Shown: piece after piece, positions 55,626 through 63,894 of the stretch
Layout of the letters: each line of letters opens with the position of its first letter
Numbering within the stretch: the first letter of the stretch is position 1
Source: Bacillota bacterium
GTDB lineage: Bacteria; Bacillota; Clostridia; Christensenellales; Aristaeellaceae
Assembly: GCA_023416585.1 (NCBI GenBank)
Contig: JAEZHM010000081.1
Span: 260,143-324,142, forward strand
Direction: 5' to 3'
Length of the DNA stretch: 64,000 bases
The notes under the pieces: model-generated
Told to the model about the DNA's origin: nothing
Databases searched by the model: none
The model's input: only the letters and a program-made list of their open reading frames with translations
Position numbers and translations under genes: made by a program

Positions 55626-56420
55626 ATGAACAAGCTGACCGGTCTTAACCAAGCTATTGCATTAGTTCCTGACGGAGCGTTGCTGGGCCTTGGCGGCAAC
55701 ACCTTAAACCGCGCGCCAATGGCGGCTGTCATGGAGCTGGCGCTTCAAAAGAAACGCGGCCTCCGGCTTGTGAAAACCGCGGGTGGCATGGATGTGGATC
55801 TGCTTTGCCTTGCTGGCTGCGTTTTGAGTGTGGACGCGGGCTTTATAAGCTTCGAAACAGAGTACTCCCTCTGCCAAAATTACCGCAAAGCCGTGCAGGA
55901 AGGCACGGTCAAGGCCAACGAGCACGCCTGCTACACGGTCATCAGCGCGCTTAGGGCCGCCAGCTACGGCATACCTTTCATGCCTGTGCGCGGGCTGCAA
56001 ATCAGCGATCTGATCGTGGAAAACGATTATTTCGCAACTGTAACTGATCCGTTTACCGGTGAAACGCTGAGTGCCGTGAAGGCCATCCGGCCTGATGTAT
56101 GTATCGTCCACGCCCAGCTGGCAGATGAGCTGGGCAACGCGCTCATCGAAGGCCCGAAGTATGAGGATGTGCTTTTGTCCCGTGCGTCCAAGACGGTGAT
56201 CGTGACTGCCGAGCGCATTGTGGGCGGGGACTATTTTGCAAAGTCGGATGTAAAGGCCAACATCCCGCATTTTCTGGTGAGCGCGGTTACACACGCGCCT
56301 CGGGGCGCAGCTCCTGGGGCTTGTCATGGCGCTTACGGCGTAAGGGATGAGGACATCCGTTCCTTCCTGAATCTCAAAGATGCTGGTGATCTTGCTGCCT
56401 GGCTGCAAAGGAGGCCGTGA
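55626..56420 (+). CDS. CoA-transferase-like protein, alpha subunit (GctA-type)
   Basis: This 264-residue protein is homologous to glutaconate CoA-transferase A. It has the glycine-rich DGALLGLGGNTLNRAPMAAV, then RASYGIPFMPVRGLQIS, IHAQLADELGNALIEGP and HGAYGVRDEDIRSF. GAGGTG lies before the ATG at 55626. It pairs with the next gene. Its position between the flavoprotein and MTR kinase genes is not part of any textbook BMC and suggests a role with an acyl-CoA produced there. Confidence 0.82.
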   Translation: MNKLTGLNQAIALVPDGALLGLGGNTLNRAPMAAVMELALQKKRGLRLVKTAGGMDVDLLCLAGCVLSVDAGFISFETEYSLCQNYRKAVQEGTVKANEHACYTVISALRAASYGIPFMPVRGLQISDLIVENDYFATVTDPFTGETLSAVKAIRPDVCIVHAQLADELGNALIEGPKYEDVLLSRASKTVIVTAERIVGGDYFAKSDVKANIPHFLVSAVTHAPRGAAPGACHGAYGVRDEDIRSFLNLKDAGDLAAWLQRRP

Positions 56421-56421
56421 C

Positions 56422-57138
56422 ATGCCAAGGCCCTGTGATATCATGACGGTCAGTATGGCGCGCCTCTTAAAGGATGGGGAAACGGTTTTCCACGGTGTCA
56501 GCTCCCACATGCCGCTGATTGCCGTGCTGCTTGCAAAAGCGACCCACGCTAAAAACGCCGTTCACCTGAACATTCCCGGCGGCGTTGATCCGCAAAAACC
56601 CCGCCTGCAAAGCTTTACCAGCGCAGGGAATGATCTGTGGGAGCCGGCTTGCGCGGAATTCCCCCTTCAGGAGGTATTCGACCTGAGTATGCGGGGCGGG
56701 CTGGATGTGGCATTTTTAAGCGGCGTTCAGTTTGACAACCACGGCGGTGTCAACGCCTCGGTGATCGGGGATTACAGAAAGCCGAAGGTACGCCTGCCAG
56801 GCGGCGCTGGCAGCGCCGTGCTCATCCCCACCGCCAGGCGAGCTATCATATGGCGTACAAAGCATGACAGGCGTACCTTTTGTGACAAGCTTGATTTTGT
56901 GACGGCGCGCGGCAATGTGAGTGACATCGTGACACCGCTTTGCATCTTTACCATGTATGGCGGTGAGCTGATCCTAAAGAGCATCCACCCAACCTCCAGC
57001 ATTGAGGAGGTCGCCGATAATACCGGGTTCCCCATCCGCTACATTACGCTGGAGACTACACCACCTCCAACGGATGAGGAGCTTAGCAAGCTCAAGGAGA
57101 TCGATTCCAATGATTTGCGAAGCTTGGAATTCCGTTAG
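56422..57138 (+). CDS. CoA-transferase-like protein, beta subunit (GctB-type), catalytic Glu apparently absent
   Basis: This 238-residue beta-subunit homologue has FHGVSSHMPLIAVLLAKATH, LSGVQFDNHGGVNASVIGDY, KPKVRLPGGAGSA and a late YITLETTPPPTDEELSKL that align with GctB. The GctB segment VESG, holding the nucleophilic glutamate, corresponds here to NIPGG, so the glutamate seems replaced. The pair may act as a hydrolase or lyase, as in IpdAB, and not as a transferase. GGAGG precedes the ATG. It starts one base after the alpha stop. Confidence 0.8.
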   Translation: MPRPCDIMTVSMARLLKDGETVFHGVSSHMPLIAVLLAKATHAKNAVHLNIPGGVDPQKPRLQSFTSAGNDLWEPACAEFPLQEVFDLSMRGGLDVAFLSGVQFDNHGGVNASVIGDYRKPKVRLPGGAGSAVLIPTARRAIIWRTKHDRRTFCDKLDFVTARGNVSDIVTPLCIFTMYGGELILKSIHPTSSIEEVADNTGFPIRYITLETTPPPTDEELSKLKEIDSNDLRSLEFR

Positions 57139-57209
57139 AGCGCTCCATCCCTAACTTGAAAGCAGAAATGAGTATGTTCAACTATTTATAAAGGAAGGAA
57201 GTCTTGACC

Positions 57210-58418
57210 ATGTCCCGCTTCGATACCTATTTCCTGATGAAAACGCCCGATGTGCTGGAGTACACGAAGGAAAAGGGTTATATGCCCAATGATTCGGAAC
57301 TTAATGCCAAGGAAATCGGTGACGGTAATCTGAATTACGTTTTCCGTGTGGTAGACTCAAAAAGCGGAAAGAGCGTGATCGTTAAGCAGGCGGGCGAATC
57401 GCTTCGTATTTCGGCCGAGATGAAGGTCTCCACCGACCGCAACCGCATCGAGAGCGAGATCCTTAAGATCCAGTGGAAGTACGCGCCGGGCCTGGTGCCC
57501 AAGATATTTGGGTACGACACAGTAATGAGTGCTTGCGTGATGGAGGACCTATCCGACCATGCCCTCATGCGCTACGCGTTGATGCGCCACGAAACCTTCC
57601 CGCGATTTGCGGAGGATATTTCCACCTATATGGTCAACACCCTGTTAAAGACAACCGACGTCGCCATGGAACACAAGGCCAAGAAGGACATGGTCAAACG
57701 CTTCATCAACCCCGAGCTGTGCGAGATTACGGAAGATCTGGTTCTTACCGAGCCGTATAACGACTGCAACCACCGCAACCTTGTATTCCCCCAAAACGCC
57801 GCGTTTGTAAAGCGTGAGCTGTATGACGATGAAAAACTACACCTGGAAATCGCCAAGATCAAGTTCGATTTCATGAACAACGCCCAGGCGCTGATCCATG
57901 GAGACCTGCACACAGGATCTATTTTTGTGAAGCAGGACAGCACCCGTGTTTTCGATCCCGAGTTCGCTTTCTATGGCCCTATGGGTTACGACATCGGCAA
58001 CGTGGTTGCCAACCTGATCTTTGCTTATGACAACGGCGTGGCTGCGGGCGAAACCGCCTTCTGCGAATGGACACTTCAGGCTATTGAAGAGAGCCTTGAT
58101 CTGTTCCGTGAGAAGTTCCTCAAGAGCTTTGATGAGTGTGCCACGGACCGTATGGCCAAAACGCCGGGCTTCAAGGAGTGGTATCTTTCCACCATCATGG
58201 CGGATACTGCAGCGTATGCAGGAACCGAGCTTATCCGCCGCACGGTTGGCATGGCACAGGTCAAAGACGTTACAACCATCGCAGACGGGGACAAGCGCGC
58301 CTATACCGAGCGTGTGAATATCCTCTGTGCGAAGGAGTACATCATGAACCGCGCATCCTTCCAAAAGGGCTGCGATTTCGTAACCGCCGTAAAGAGAGCC
58401 TCTGAAAAAGCCAGGTGA
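57210..58418 (+). CDS. mtnK: 5-methylthioribose kinase homologue
   Basis: This 402-residue aminoglycoside-kinase-fold protein has the N-lobe IGDGNLNYVFRVVD, the catalytic loop ALIHGDLHTGSIFV and VFDPEFAFYGPMGYDIGNVV, which are hallmarks of MtnK. It would phosphorylate 5-methylthioribose, or 5-deoxyribose in a DHAP-shunt setting, at C1. GGAAGGAAG supports the ATG at 57210. There is no encapsulation peptide, so it probably acts in the cytosol ahead of the shell. mtnA follows directly. Confidence 0.92.
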   Translation: MSRFDTYFLMKTPDVLEYTKEKGYMPNDSELNAKEIGDGNLNYVFRVVDSKSGKSVIVKQAGESLRISAEMKVSTDRNRIESEILKIQWKYAPGLVPKIFGYDTVMSACVMEDLSDHALMRYALMRHETFPRFAEDISTYMVNTLLKTTDVAMEHKAKKDMVKRFINPELCEITEDLVLTEPYNDCNHRNLVFPQNAAFVKRELYDDEKLHLEIAKIKFDFMNNAQALIHGDLHTGSIFVKQDSTRVFDPEFAFYGPMGYDIGNVVANLIFAYDNGVAAGETAFCEWTLQAIEESLDLFREKFLKSFDECATDRMAKTPGFKEWYLSTIMADTAAYAGTELIRRTVGMAQVKDVTTIADGDKRAYTERVNILCAKEYIMNRASFQKGCDFVTAVKRASEKAR

Positions 58419-58469
58419 CACGCGGCTTCTTTTGCGAAGGCCAAACAATACAGGCAAAGGGTGATTGAA

Positions 58470-59558
58470 ATGTCGGAAAAGAACATTATGAGCTATGAAA
58501 CCGTGTCGCTGGACGACGAAAAAAGCGCGTTGGTCATTCTCAATCAGACCAAGCTGCCCTATGAGGTTGAAATTATGAACCTCACTGAGCAAAAGGATAT
58601 CTGGAATGCCATTTATCTGTTGCAGGTGCGGGGCGCTCCAGCCATCGGTGTTGCCGCAGGTTTCGGTGTGTACCTGGCCGCTAAACGAATTCAGGCAGAT
58701 ACGTATGAGGATTTCTATAAGCAGTTCAAGGCCGCCAAGGAATACCTGGATTCTGCCCGGCCCACCGCCGTGAATCTCTCCTGGGCGCTAAACCGCATGG
58801 AACAGGTAGTGCTTGCCAATCAAGATAAGTCAGTGGCGCAGCTCAAGGAGCTTTTGCACAAGGAATGCGTTGCCATCAAGGATGAGGATGTGTGGATGTG
58901 CCGCCAAATCGGCGAGTATGGCCTGAGCCTCATCAAGGATGGTTACGGCATCCTGACCCACTGCAACGCCGGCCAGCTGGCTACCTCCAAGTATGGCACA
59001 GCACTGGCTCCCATCCACCTGGGCCGGGAGCGCGGCATGAACTTCAAGGTCTTTACGGATGAGACACGTCCGCTTCTTCAGGGCGCGCGCCTTTCCGCCT
59101 TCGAGCTTCATGCGGACGGCGTGGATACAACCGTCATCTGTGACAACATGGCCTCCCAGGTTATGAAAAATGGCTGGGTGCAGGCAATATTCGTAGGGTG
59201 TGACCGCGTGGCCGCCAATGGTGACGCCTGCAATAAAATCGGCACATCCGGCGTGGCGATCCTGGCCAAGTACTACGGCATCCCCTTCTATGTCTGCGGA
59301 CCTACTTCCACCATCGATATGAGCATCGCCCGCGGTGAGGATATCACTATTGAGCAGCGTCCCGCCGAGGAAGTCACCGAGATGTGGTACAAAAAGCGCA
59401 TGGCTCCCGAAGGCGTGGGCGTTTATAACCCTGCCTTCGACTTTGCGGATAATGAACTGATTACAGCCATCATCACCGAGTACGGTATCGCACGGCCCCC
59501 GTACACCGAAAGCCTGAAGGAAATCTTCTTAAAAAAACAGGAAGAACAAAAAAAGTAA
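58470..59558 (+). CDS. mtnA: 5-methylthioribose-1-phosphate isomerase homologue
   Basis: This 362-residue MtnA/eIF2B-like isomerase has RGAPAIGVAAGFG, THCNAGQLATSKYGTAL with the catalytic Cys165, and the acid in GCDRVAANGDACNKIGTSG (Asp245). It converts MTR-1-P (or 5-deoxyribose-1-P) to the ketose 1-phosphate that the aldolase splits. AAGGG precedes the ATG at 58470. The pairing with a class II aldolase and absence of mtnB/mtnC/mtnD argue for the DHAP shunt and not the Met-recycling route. Confidence 0.93.
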   Translation: MSEKNIMSYETVSLDDEKSALVILNQTKLPYEVEIMNLTEQKDIWNAIYLLQVRGAPAIGVAAGFGVYLAAKRIQADTYEDFYKQFKAAKEYLDSARPTAVNLSWALNRMEQVVLANQDKSVAQLKELLHKECVAIKDEDVWMCRQIGEYGLSLIKDGYGILTHCNAGQLATSKYGTALAPIHLGRERGMNFKVFTDETRPLLQGARLSAFELHADGVDTTVICDNMASQVMKNGWVQAIFVGCDRVAANGDACNKIGTSGVAILAKYYGIPFYVCGPTSTIDMSIARGEDITIEQRPAEEVTEMWYKKRMAPEGVGVYNPAFDFADNELITAIITEYGIARPPYTESLKEIFLKKQEEQKK

Positions 59559-59559
59559 C

Positions 59560-60525
59560 ATGAACGAGACAGAGCTGAAAGGCGTGGTACTCCGTATCTT
59601 GCTTACGGAGCTGGCAAAAGCGGGTGAACTCTTTGTGCCGGTATCGTCCTCCAACCGCCATGTGCATTTAAGCCAGGCGGATGTGGAGCGGTTGTTCGGC
59701 CCTGGCTATCAGCTGACCAGGATGCGAGATCTTGAGCAGCCCGGCCAGTATGCCTGCAACGAAAGCGTAACCATGGAATGCGAAAAGGGAAAGATTTCCC
59801 TTCGCGTGGTTGGCCCTGCCCGCAAGGAAACGCAGATCGAGCTGAGCTTAAGCGATTGCTATAAGCTGGGGGTCAAGCCTATGCTGCGCATGTCCGGCGA
59901 AACAGCGGGTACACCCGGCTGTACGCTTATAAATGGCGACAGGCGCATCACCATTGATCATGGTGTCATCGTTGCGGCACGCCATCTGCATATGTCCCCC
60001 TATGAAGCGGCGGGCTTCGGGCTGAAGGATGGCGATGTGGTCGCTCTCCAGGTGGAGGGTGAGCGCGCTGCTGTACTCAATAACCTCGTGGTCCGCAGTG
60101 GAAAAGCACACAGCCTGGAAGCACATATTGACAAGGATGAGGCCAATGCATGCGGAATCAAGGACGGGCAATTGTGCCATATCCTGTGCAATCCTAGGGC
60201 CGAAAAACCCGCCATGACGCCCCTGCCCGCGCATACCGCGGAAGGGATCCCGGAGGTCAGGACCTATGTGCCCAAAGCGCCGCAGGTGAATGATGTTCAG
60301 GCTGCGGCCGCCTTACAGACCTACGTGCCGGGAAAGACGCCCGAAATCAAGACCACCATGCTGGATCTTTCCCTGGAGCCCCGCCGGTTCATCTCCGAGG
60401 AGGAAGTCTTAAGCGCCTCCCAAGCAGGGCATAAGATCATCCGCCACGGAAAGGACGCGATTATTACCCCACTAGCTCGGGACGCGGCTTCCGCCAGGGG
60501 TGTTGAGCTGATTGAACTCTCATAA
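59560..60525 (+). CDS. pduL: PduL-type phosphate acyltransferase with extra C-terminal domain
   Basis: This 321-residue protein turns acyl-CoA to acyl phosphate inside the BMC and regenerates CoA. An N-terminal amphipathic helix (ETELKGVVLRILLTELAKAG) fits an encapsulation peptide. PduL metal-site motifs SSNRHVHLSQADVERLFG and VIVAARHLHMSPYEAAGFGL follow. PduL is normally about 210-220 residues. The last ~55 residues (FISEEEVLSASQAGHKIIR, then IITPLARDAASARGVELI) resemble the N-terminal part of EutQ. It begins one base after the mtnA stop. Confidence 0.9.
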   Translation: MNETELKGVVLRILLTELAKAGELFVPVSSSNRHVHLSQADVERLFGPGYQLTRMRDLEQPGQYACNESVTMECEKGKISLRVVGPARKETQIELSLSDCYKLGVKPMLRMSGETAGTPGCTLINGDRRITIDHGVIVAARHLHMSPYEAAGFGLKDGDVVALQVEGERAAVLNNLVVRSGKAHSLEAHIDKDEANACGIKDGQLCHILCNPRAEKPAMTPLPAHTAEGIPEVRTYVPKAPQVNDVQAAAALQTYVPGKTPEIKTTMLDLSLEPRRFISEEEVLSASQAGHKIIRHGKDAIITPLARDAASARGVELIELS

Positions 60526-60538
60526 GGAGCCTGATTGT

Positions 60539-61972
60539 ATGGCATTGACTGAACAGGAAATCCGTCAAATCACTGATGAGATCGTGCGCAGCCTGACCGG
60601 CGCTATCAAAGAGGCTTCGCAGAATCCTGCCCCTGCGGCAAACGGCGGCTGCACCGGCCGCTGGCTTTGCGATACGGCAGGGGAGGCCATTTTGAACGCA
60701 AAGAGCGCGCAGGAAAAGCTTGCGGAATCCACGCTGGAAAAGCGGGGTGAGTTGATTGAGGCTATGCGCAAGGCCGCGATAGAAAACGCGGATTACCTTG
60801 CCAAACTGGCCAACGAGGAAACCGGCTATGGCCGTGTGGCGGACAAGATTCAAAAGAACCTCCTTGTTGCGCGCCGTACACCTGGTATTGAGGACCTTAC
60901 CACCTATTGCAAAACAGGAGACAACGGCATGATGCTTATTGAGCAGGCGCCCTTTGGTGTCATTGGCTCCATCACGCCCTCCACCAACCCCACTTCCACG
61001 GTCATCAATAACTCCATCAGCATGATCGCGGCCGGCAATTCCGTTGTATTCAACCCCCATCCTGCGGCCAAGCGTGCTTCCCAGGAAGCAATGCGTATCC
61101 TGGTGGAAGCCATCGTAAAGGCCGGGGGGCCGGAAACGTTGATCACTACCGTGAAGGAACCGACGATGGAAAGCGGGCAAATGATCATGACCCACCCCGA
61201 TATCGCTATGCTCTCCATCACGGGCGGCGAGGCAGTGGTGGCCGTGGCCATGAAGACCGGCAAAAAGGTAATCGCTGCAGGCCCCGGCAACCCGCCGGTC
61301 ATCGTGGATGATACAGCAGACATCGAAAAGGCCGGCAGGGATATTGTGAACGGCTCCAGTTTCGACAACAACGTGCTGTGCATTGCAGAAAAGGAAGTCT
61401 TTGTGCTGGAAGGCGTGGCCGACCGCCTGATGGCTGCCATGGAGCGAAACGGAGCATACCGCATCTCCGGGGCGGATATAGACAAAATTGTTAAGACCGT
61501 GCTTATTCCCAAGGATGGGAAGCATGTGATCAACCGCAAGTATGTGGGCCGCGACGCGGCGGTCATCCTTCGCGATTCTGGCGTAAGTTTTACCGGCAAC
61601 CCGCGGCTTGTAATCGCCGAGGTGGACAAAAATCACCCCTTTGTAATGACAGAAATGCTGATGCCGGTACTTGCCATCGTACGCGTGAGCAGCATTGATG
61701 AAGCCATTGAGGAAGCATTCCGCGCTGAGCAGGGCTGCAAGCACTCTGCCATGATTCACTCGACCAACGTGCACAACATGAGTAAGGCTGCGCGCAGGAT
61801 GAACACCACCATCTTTGTAAAAAACGCACCCAGTTATTCGGGCCTGGGTTTCGATGGTGAGGGCTACACCACCATGACCATCGCCACGCCGACCGGCGAG
61901 GGCGTCACCAGCGCCAGAACCTTTACACGTCTGCGCCGCTGCGTGCTTTACGGAGATTTCCGCATCAGTTAA
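60539..61972 (+). CDS. CoA-acylating aldehyde dehydrogenase (PduP/EutE-like)
   Basis: This 477-residue enzyme oxidises the BMC aldehyde to acyl-CoA with NAD+. The N-terminal 20 residues (TEQEIRQITDEIVRSLTGAI) form an encapsulation-type amphipathic helix followed by an Ala/Pro/Gly linker. The catalytic domain has FGVIGSITPSTNPTSTVINN, AAGPGNPPVIVDD and the nucleophile Cys281 in SFDNNVLCIAEK. AAGGAG supports the ATG at 60539. With PduL it gives the standard BMC aldehyde-to-acyl-phosphate module. Confidence 0.93.
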   Translation: MALTEQEIRQITDEIVRSLTGAIKEASQNPAPAANGGCTGRWLCDTAGEAILNAKSAQEKLAESTLEKRGELIEAMRKAAIENADYLAKLANEETGYGRVADKIQKNLLVARRTPGIEDLTTYCKTGDNGMMLIEQAPFGVIGSITPSTNPTSTVINNSISMIAAGNSVVFNPHPAAKRASQEAMRILVEAIVKAGGPETLITTVKEPTMESGQMIMTHPDIAMLSITGGEAVVAVAMKTGKKVIAAGPGNPPVIVDDTADIEKAGRDIVNGSSFDNNVLCIAEKEVFVLEGVADRLMAAMERNGAYRISGADIDKIVKTVLIPKDGKHVINRKYVGRDAAVILRDSGVSFTGNPRLVIAEVDKNHPFVMTEMLMPVLAIVRVSSIDEAIEEAFRAEQGCKHSAMIHSTNVHNMSKAARRMNTTIFVKNAPSYSGLGFDGEGYTTMTIATPTGEGVTSARTFTRLRRCVLYGDFRIS

Positions 61973-61983
61973 GGAGACGGATA

Positions 61984-63306
61984 ATGGATGTGATTGAAGC
62001 CATCCGCAATGCTGGCGTCGTGGGCGCGGGGGGAGCCGGCTTTCCTACCCATGTGAAGCTTAATGTCAATGCCGAGCGCGTGATCCTGAACGGCGCCGAA
62101 TGTGAGCCGCTGCTCAGGGTGGATCAGCTGGCAATGCAGCATCAGGCGGAAAAGGTTGTGCACGGGTTGGAGCTTGCAATGGAGGCGGCACATGCAGCGC
62201 AGGGCGTGATTGCCACCAAGGAGCATTATGAAGAAGCTGTCAAAGCACTTCGATGCGCGATCGCCGGAAAACCGAACTTGTCCCTTCACCTGATGGAAAG
62301 CTACTATCCCTCCGGGGATGAAAAGTCCGTGGTTTTTGAGATCACGGGCAAGGTGGTGCCCACTGGCAAACTGCCTATTGACTTAGGCTGTGTGGTGATC
62401 AATGTCGGTACTGCCCTGAATATTGCCGATGCTTTGGATAACAGGCCTGTGACCGATAAGTGCGTAACCGTCTGTGGCGATGTGCCAGAACCGATGACCA
62501 TGACAGTACCCATAGGCGTAAGCATGCGGCAGGTGCTGGCATTAAGCGGCTTTACCGGCAATGAACGGGATTACGCGCTGATCGTTGGCGGGCCGTGCAT
62601 GGGAGCCCTTAACGAAAACTGGGATGAGCCGGTCACAAAGACTACAGGCGGGCTGCTGGTACTTAAGCGTTCGCACCAGCAGATCACAAGGCGCGTAATC
62701 AGCATGGAGCATCAGGCTCGGCTGGCGCGGTCCATCTGCTGCCAATGCAGCCGCTGCACACAGCTTTGCCCAAGGCACGCAATGGGTCTGCCTGTGGAGC
62801 CACATAAGGCGATGCGAGCCATCTCAACAGGAAACGCGGAACATCTGGGCAGCAGCGCGGGCGTTCTTGCCTGTTCCAGCTGCGGGCTTTGCACCAACTT
62901 CGCCTGCGAGATGGGCTTGACGCCATCCATTGTCATGACTATGCTCAAGACGGAGCTTTCAAAAGCCGGCGTGCGCCCTGCGCCGGAGTCGGAAATCATC
63001 CCCGATCCGTGGATCGCGCTCAAGAATGTTCCGGTAAAGCGTCTGATCGCGCGGATGAACCTGGCGGCGTTTGATAAGCCTGCGCCCCTGAGCGGTGAAA
63101 CCATTACACCAAAGTACGTGCATTTGATGCTCAGGCAGCATGTGGGCAGGCCTTCCGAGCCGGTGGTAAAGGTCGGCGATATGGTGAAAAAAGGGCAGTT
63201 GATTGCCCGCGTTCCCGACAAGGCTCTGGGCGCCGCGCTGCATGCATCCATCAGCGGCAGGGTAACGGAAATCAGCGATCAAATGATCGTCCTGGCGGGC
63301 GAATAA
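61984..63306 (+). CDS. pduS: PduS-like RnfC-type electron-transfer protein
   Basis: This 440-residue protein has GAGGAGFPTHVKLN, the flavin/NADH-binding and SLBB part found in Rnf/Nuo subunits, then two cluster motifs CCQCSRCTQLCP and CSSCGLCTNFAC. A C-terminal barrel-sandwich part ends ISGRVTEISDQMIVLAGE. In Pdu systems PduS passes electrons between NADH and a shell or cobalamin partner. No cobalamin enzyme is present here, so NADH re-oxidation across the shell is the likely role. Confidence 0.92.
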   Translation: MDVIEAIRNAGVVGAGGAGFPTHVKLNVNAERVILNGAECEPLLRVDQLAMQHQAEKVVHGLELAMEAAHAAQGVIATKEHYEEAVKALRCAIAGKPNLSLHLMESYYPSGDEKSVVFEITGKVVPTGKLPIDLGCVVINVGTALNIADALDNRPVTDKCVTVCGDVPEPMTMTVPIGVSMRQVLALSGFTGNERDYALIVGGPCMGALNENWDEPVTKTTGGLLVLKRSHQQITRRVISMEHQARLARSICCQCSRCTQLCPRHAMGLPVEPHKAMRAISTGNAEHLGSSAGVLACSSCGLCTNFACEMGLTPSIVMTMLKTELSKAGVRPAPESEIIPDPWIALKNVPVKRLIARMNLAAFDKPAPLSGETITPKYVHLMLRQHVGRPSEPVVKVGDMVKKGQLIARVPDKALGAALHASISGRVTEISDQMIVLAGE

Positions 63307-63322
63307 GCGGGAGGTAGCATCC

Positions 63323-63868
63323 ATGACAGCAATCGGTGTGGTGGAAGTAAACAGCATCCCGCTTGGCGTGCTTGCGGGGGACGCGATGGTCAAGACCGCC
63401 GCGGTGGACCTTGTAACCGCGCAGACGACCTGCCCGGGCAAGTACATCGTGATCGTGAGCGGCGAGGTGTCGGCCGTCAGGGCAGCGGTGGCAGCCGGGG
63501 TGGAAAACGCAGGCTCAGCGCTGATAGACAGCCTGATCATCCCCAACGTGGACGAACGGGTGATCATCGCCATGGCAGGCGCGCCTACCGTGGAAAATGC
63601 CCAGGCGGTGGGCGTGATCGAGACGTTCTCTCTCGCCAGCACCATCAGCGCAGCCGATACGGCGGTCAAGACAGCCGCAGTGGAATTGATAGAAGTCCGT
63701 TTGGGACGCGGCATGGGCGGCAAATCCTTTCTGGTATTTACCGGGGAAGTGGCAGCCGTGGAGGCTGCCGGAAAAGCAATCATAGCAAGCGAAGGTTCCA
63801 AGGGGTTGATAGGTTCCAGCGTCGTAATTCCGTCACCCCATATGGATATGGTCAAGGCATTACTCTAA
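63323..63868 (+). CDS. pduT: BMC-T shell protein, PduT-like with pore cysteine
   Basis: This 181-residue protein has two tandem BMC domains (AIGVVEVNSIPLGVLAGDAM and AVGVIETFSLASTISAADTA). Cys37 in TTCPGKYIVIVSGEV occupies the place where PduT holds a [4Fe-4S] cluster at the trimer pore. Together with PduS just upstream it suggests an electron path through the shell. GGGAGG precedes the ATG. Confidence 0.95.
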   Translation: MTAIGVVEVNSIPLGVLAGDAMVKTAAVDLVTAQTTCPGKYIVIVSGEVSAVRAAVAAGVENAGSALIDSLIIPNVDERVIIAMAGAPTVENAQAVGVIETFSLASTISAADTAVKTAAVELIEVRLGRGMGGKSFLVFTGEVAAVEAAGKAIIASEGSKGLIGSSVVIPSPHMDMVKALL

Positions 63869-63894
63869 TCAAAATATAGCAAGGAGCAATCATT

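Noticed and set aside
57210..59558. Ordinary methionine salvage pathway
   Set aside because: MtnK and MtnA are present, but the dehydratase, enolase/phosphatase and dioxygenase genes are absent. The flanking genes are BMC components and an aldolase.
60464..61774. 436-codon antisense frame over the aldehyde dehydrogenase gene
   Set aside because: It is a shadow of a clear enzyme gene with catalytic motifs on the other strand, and its own product has no family features.
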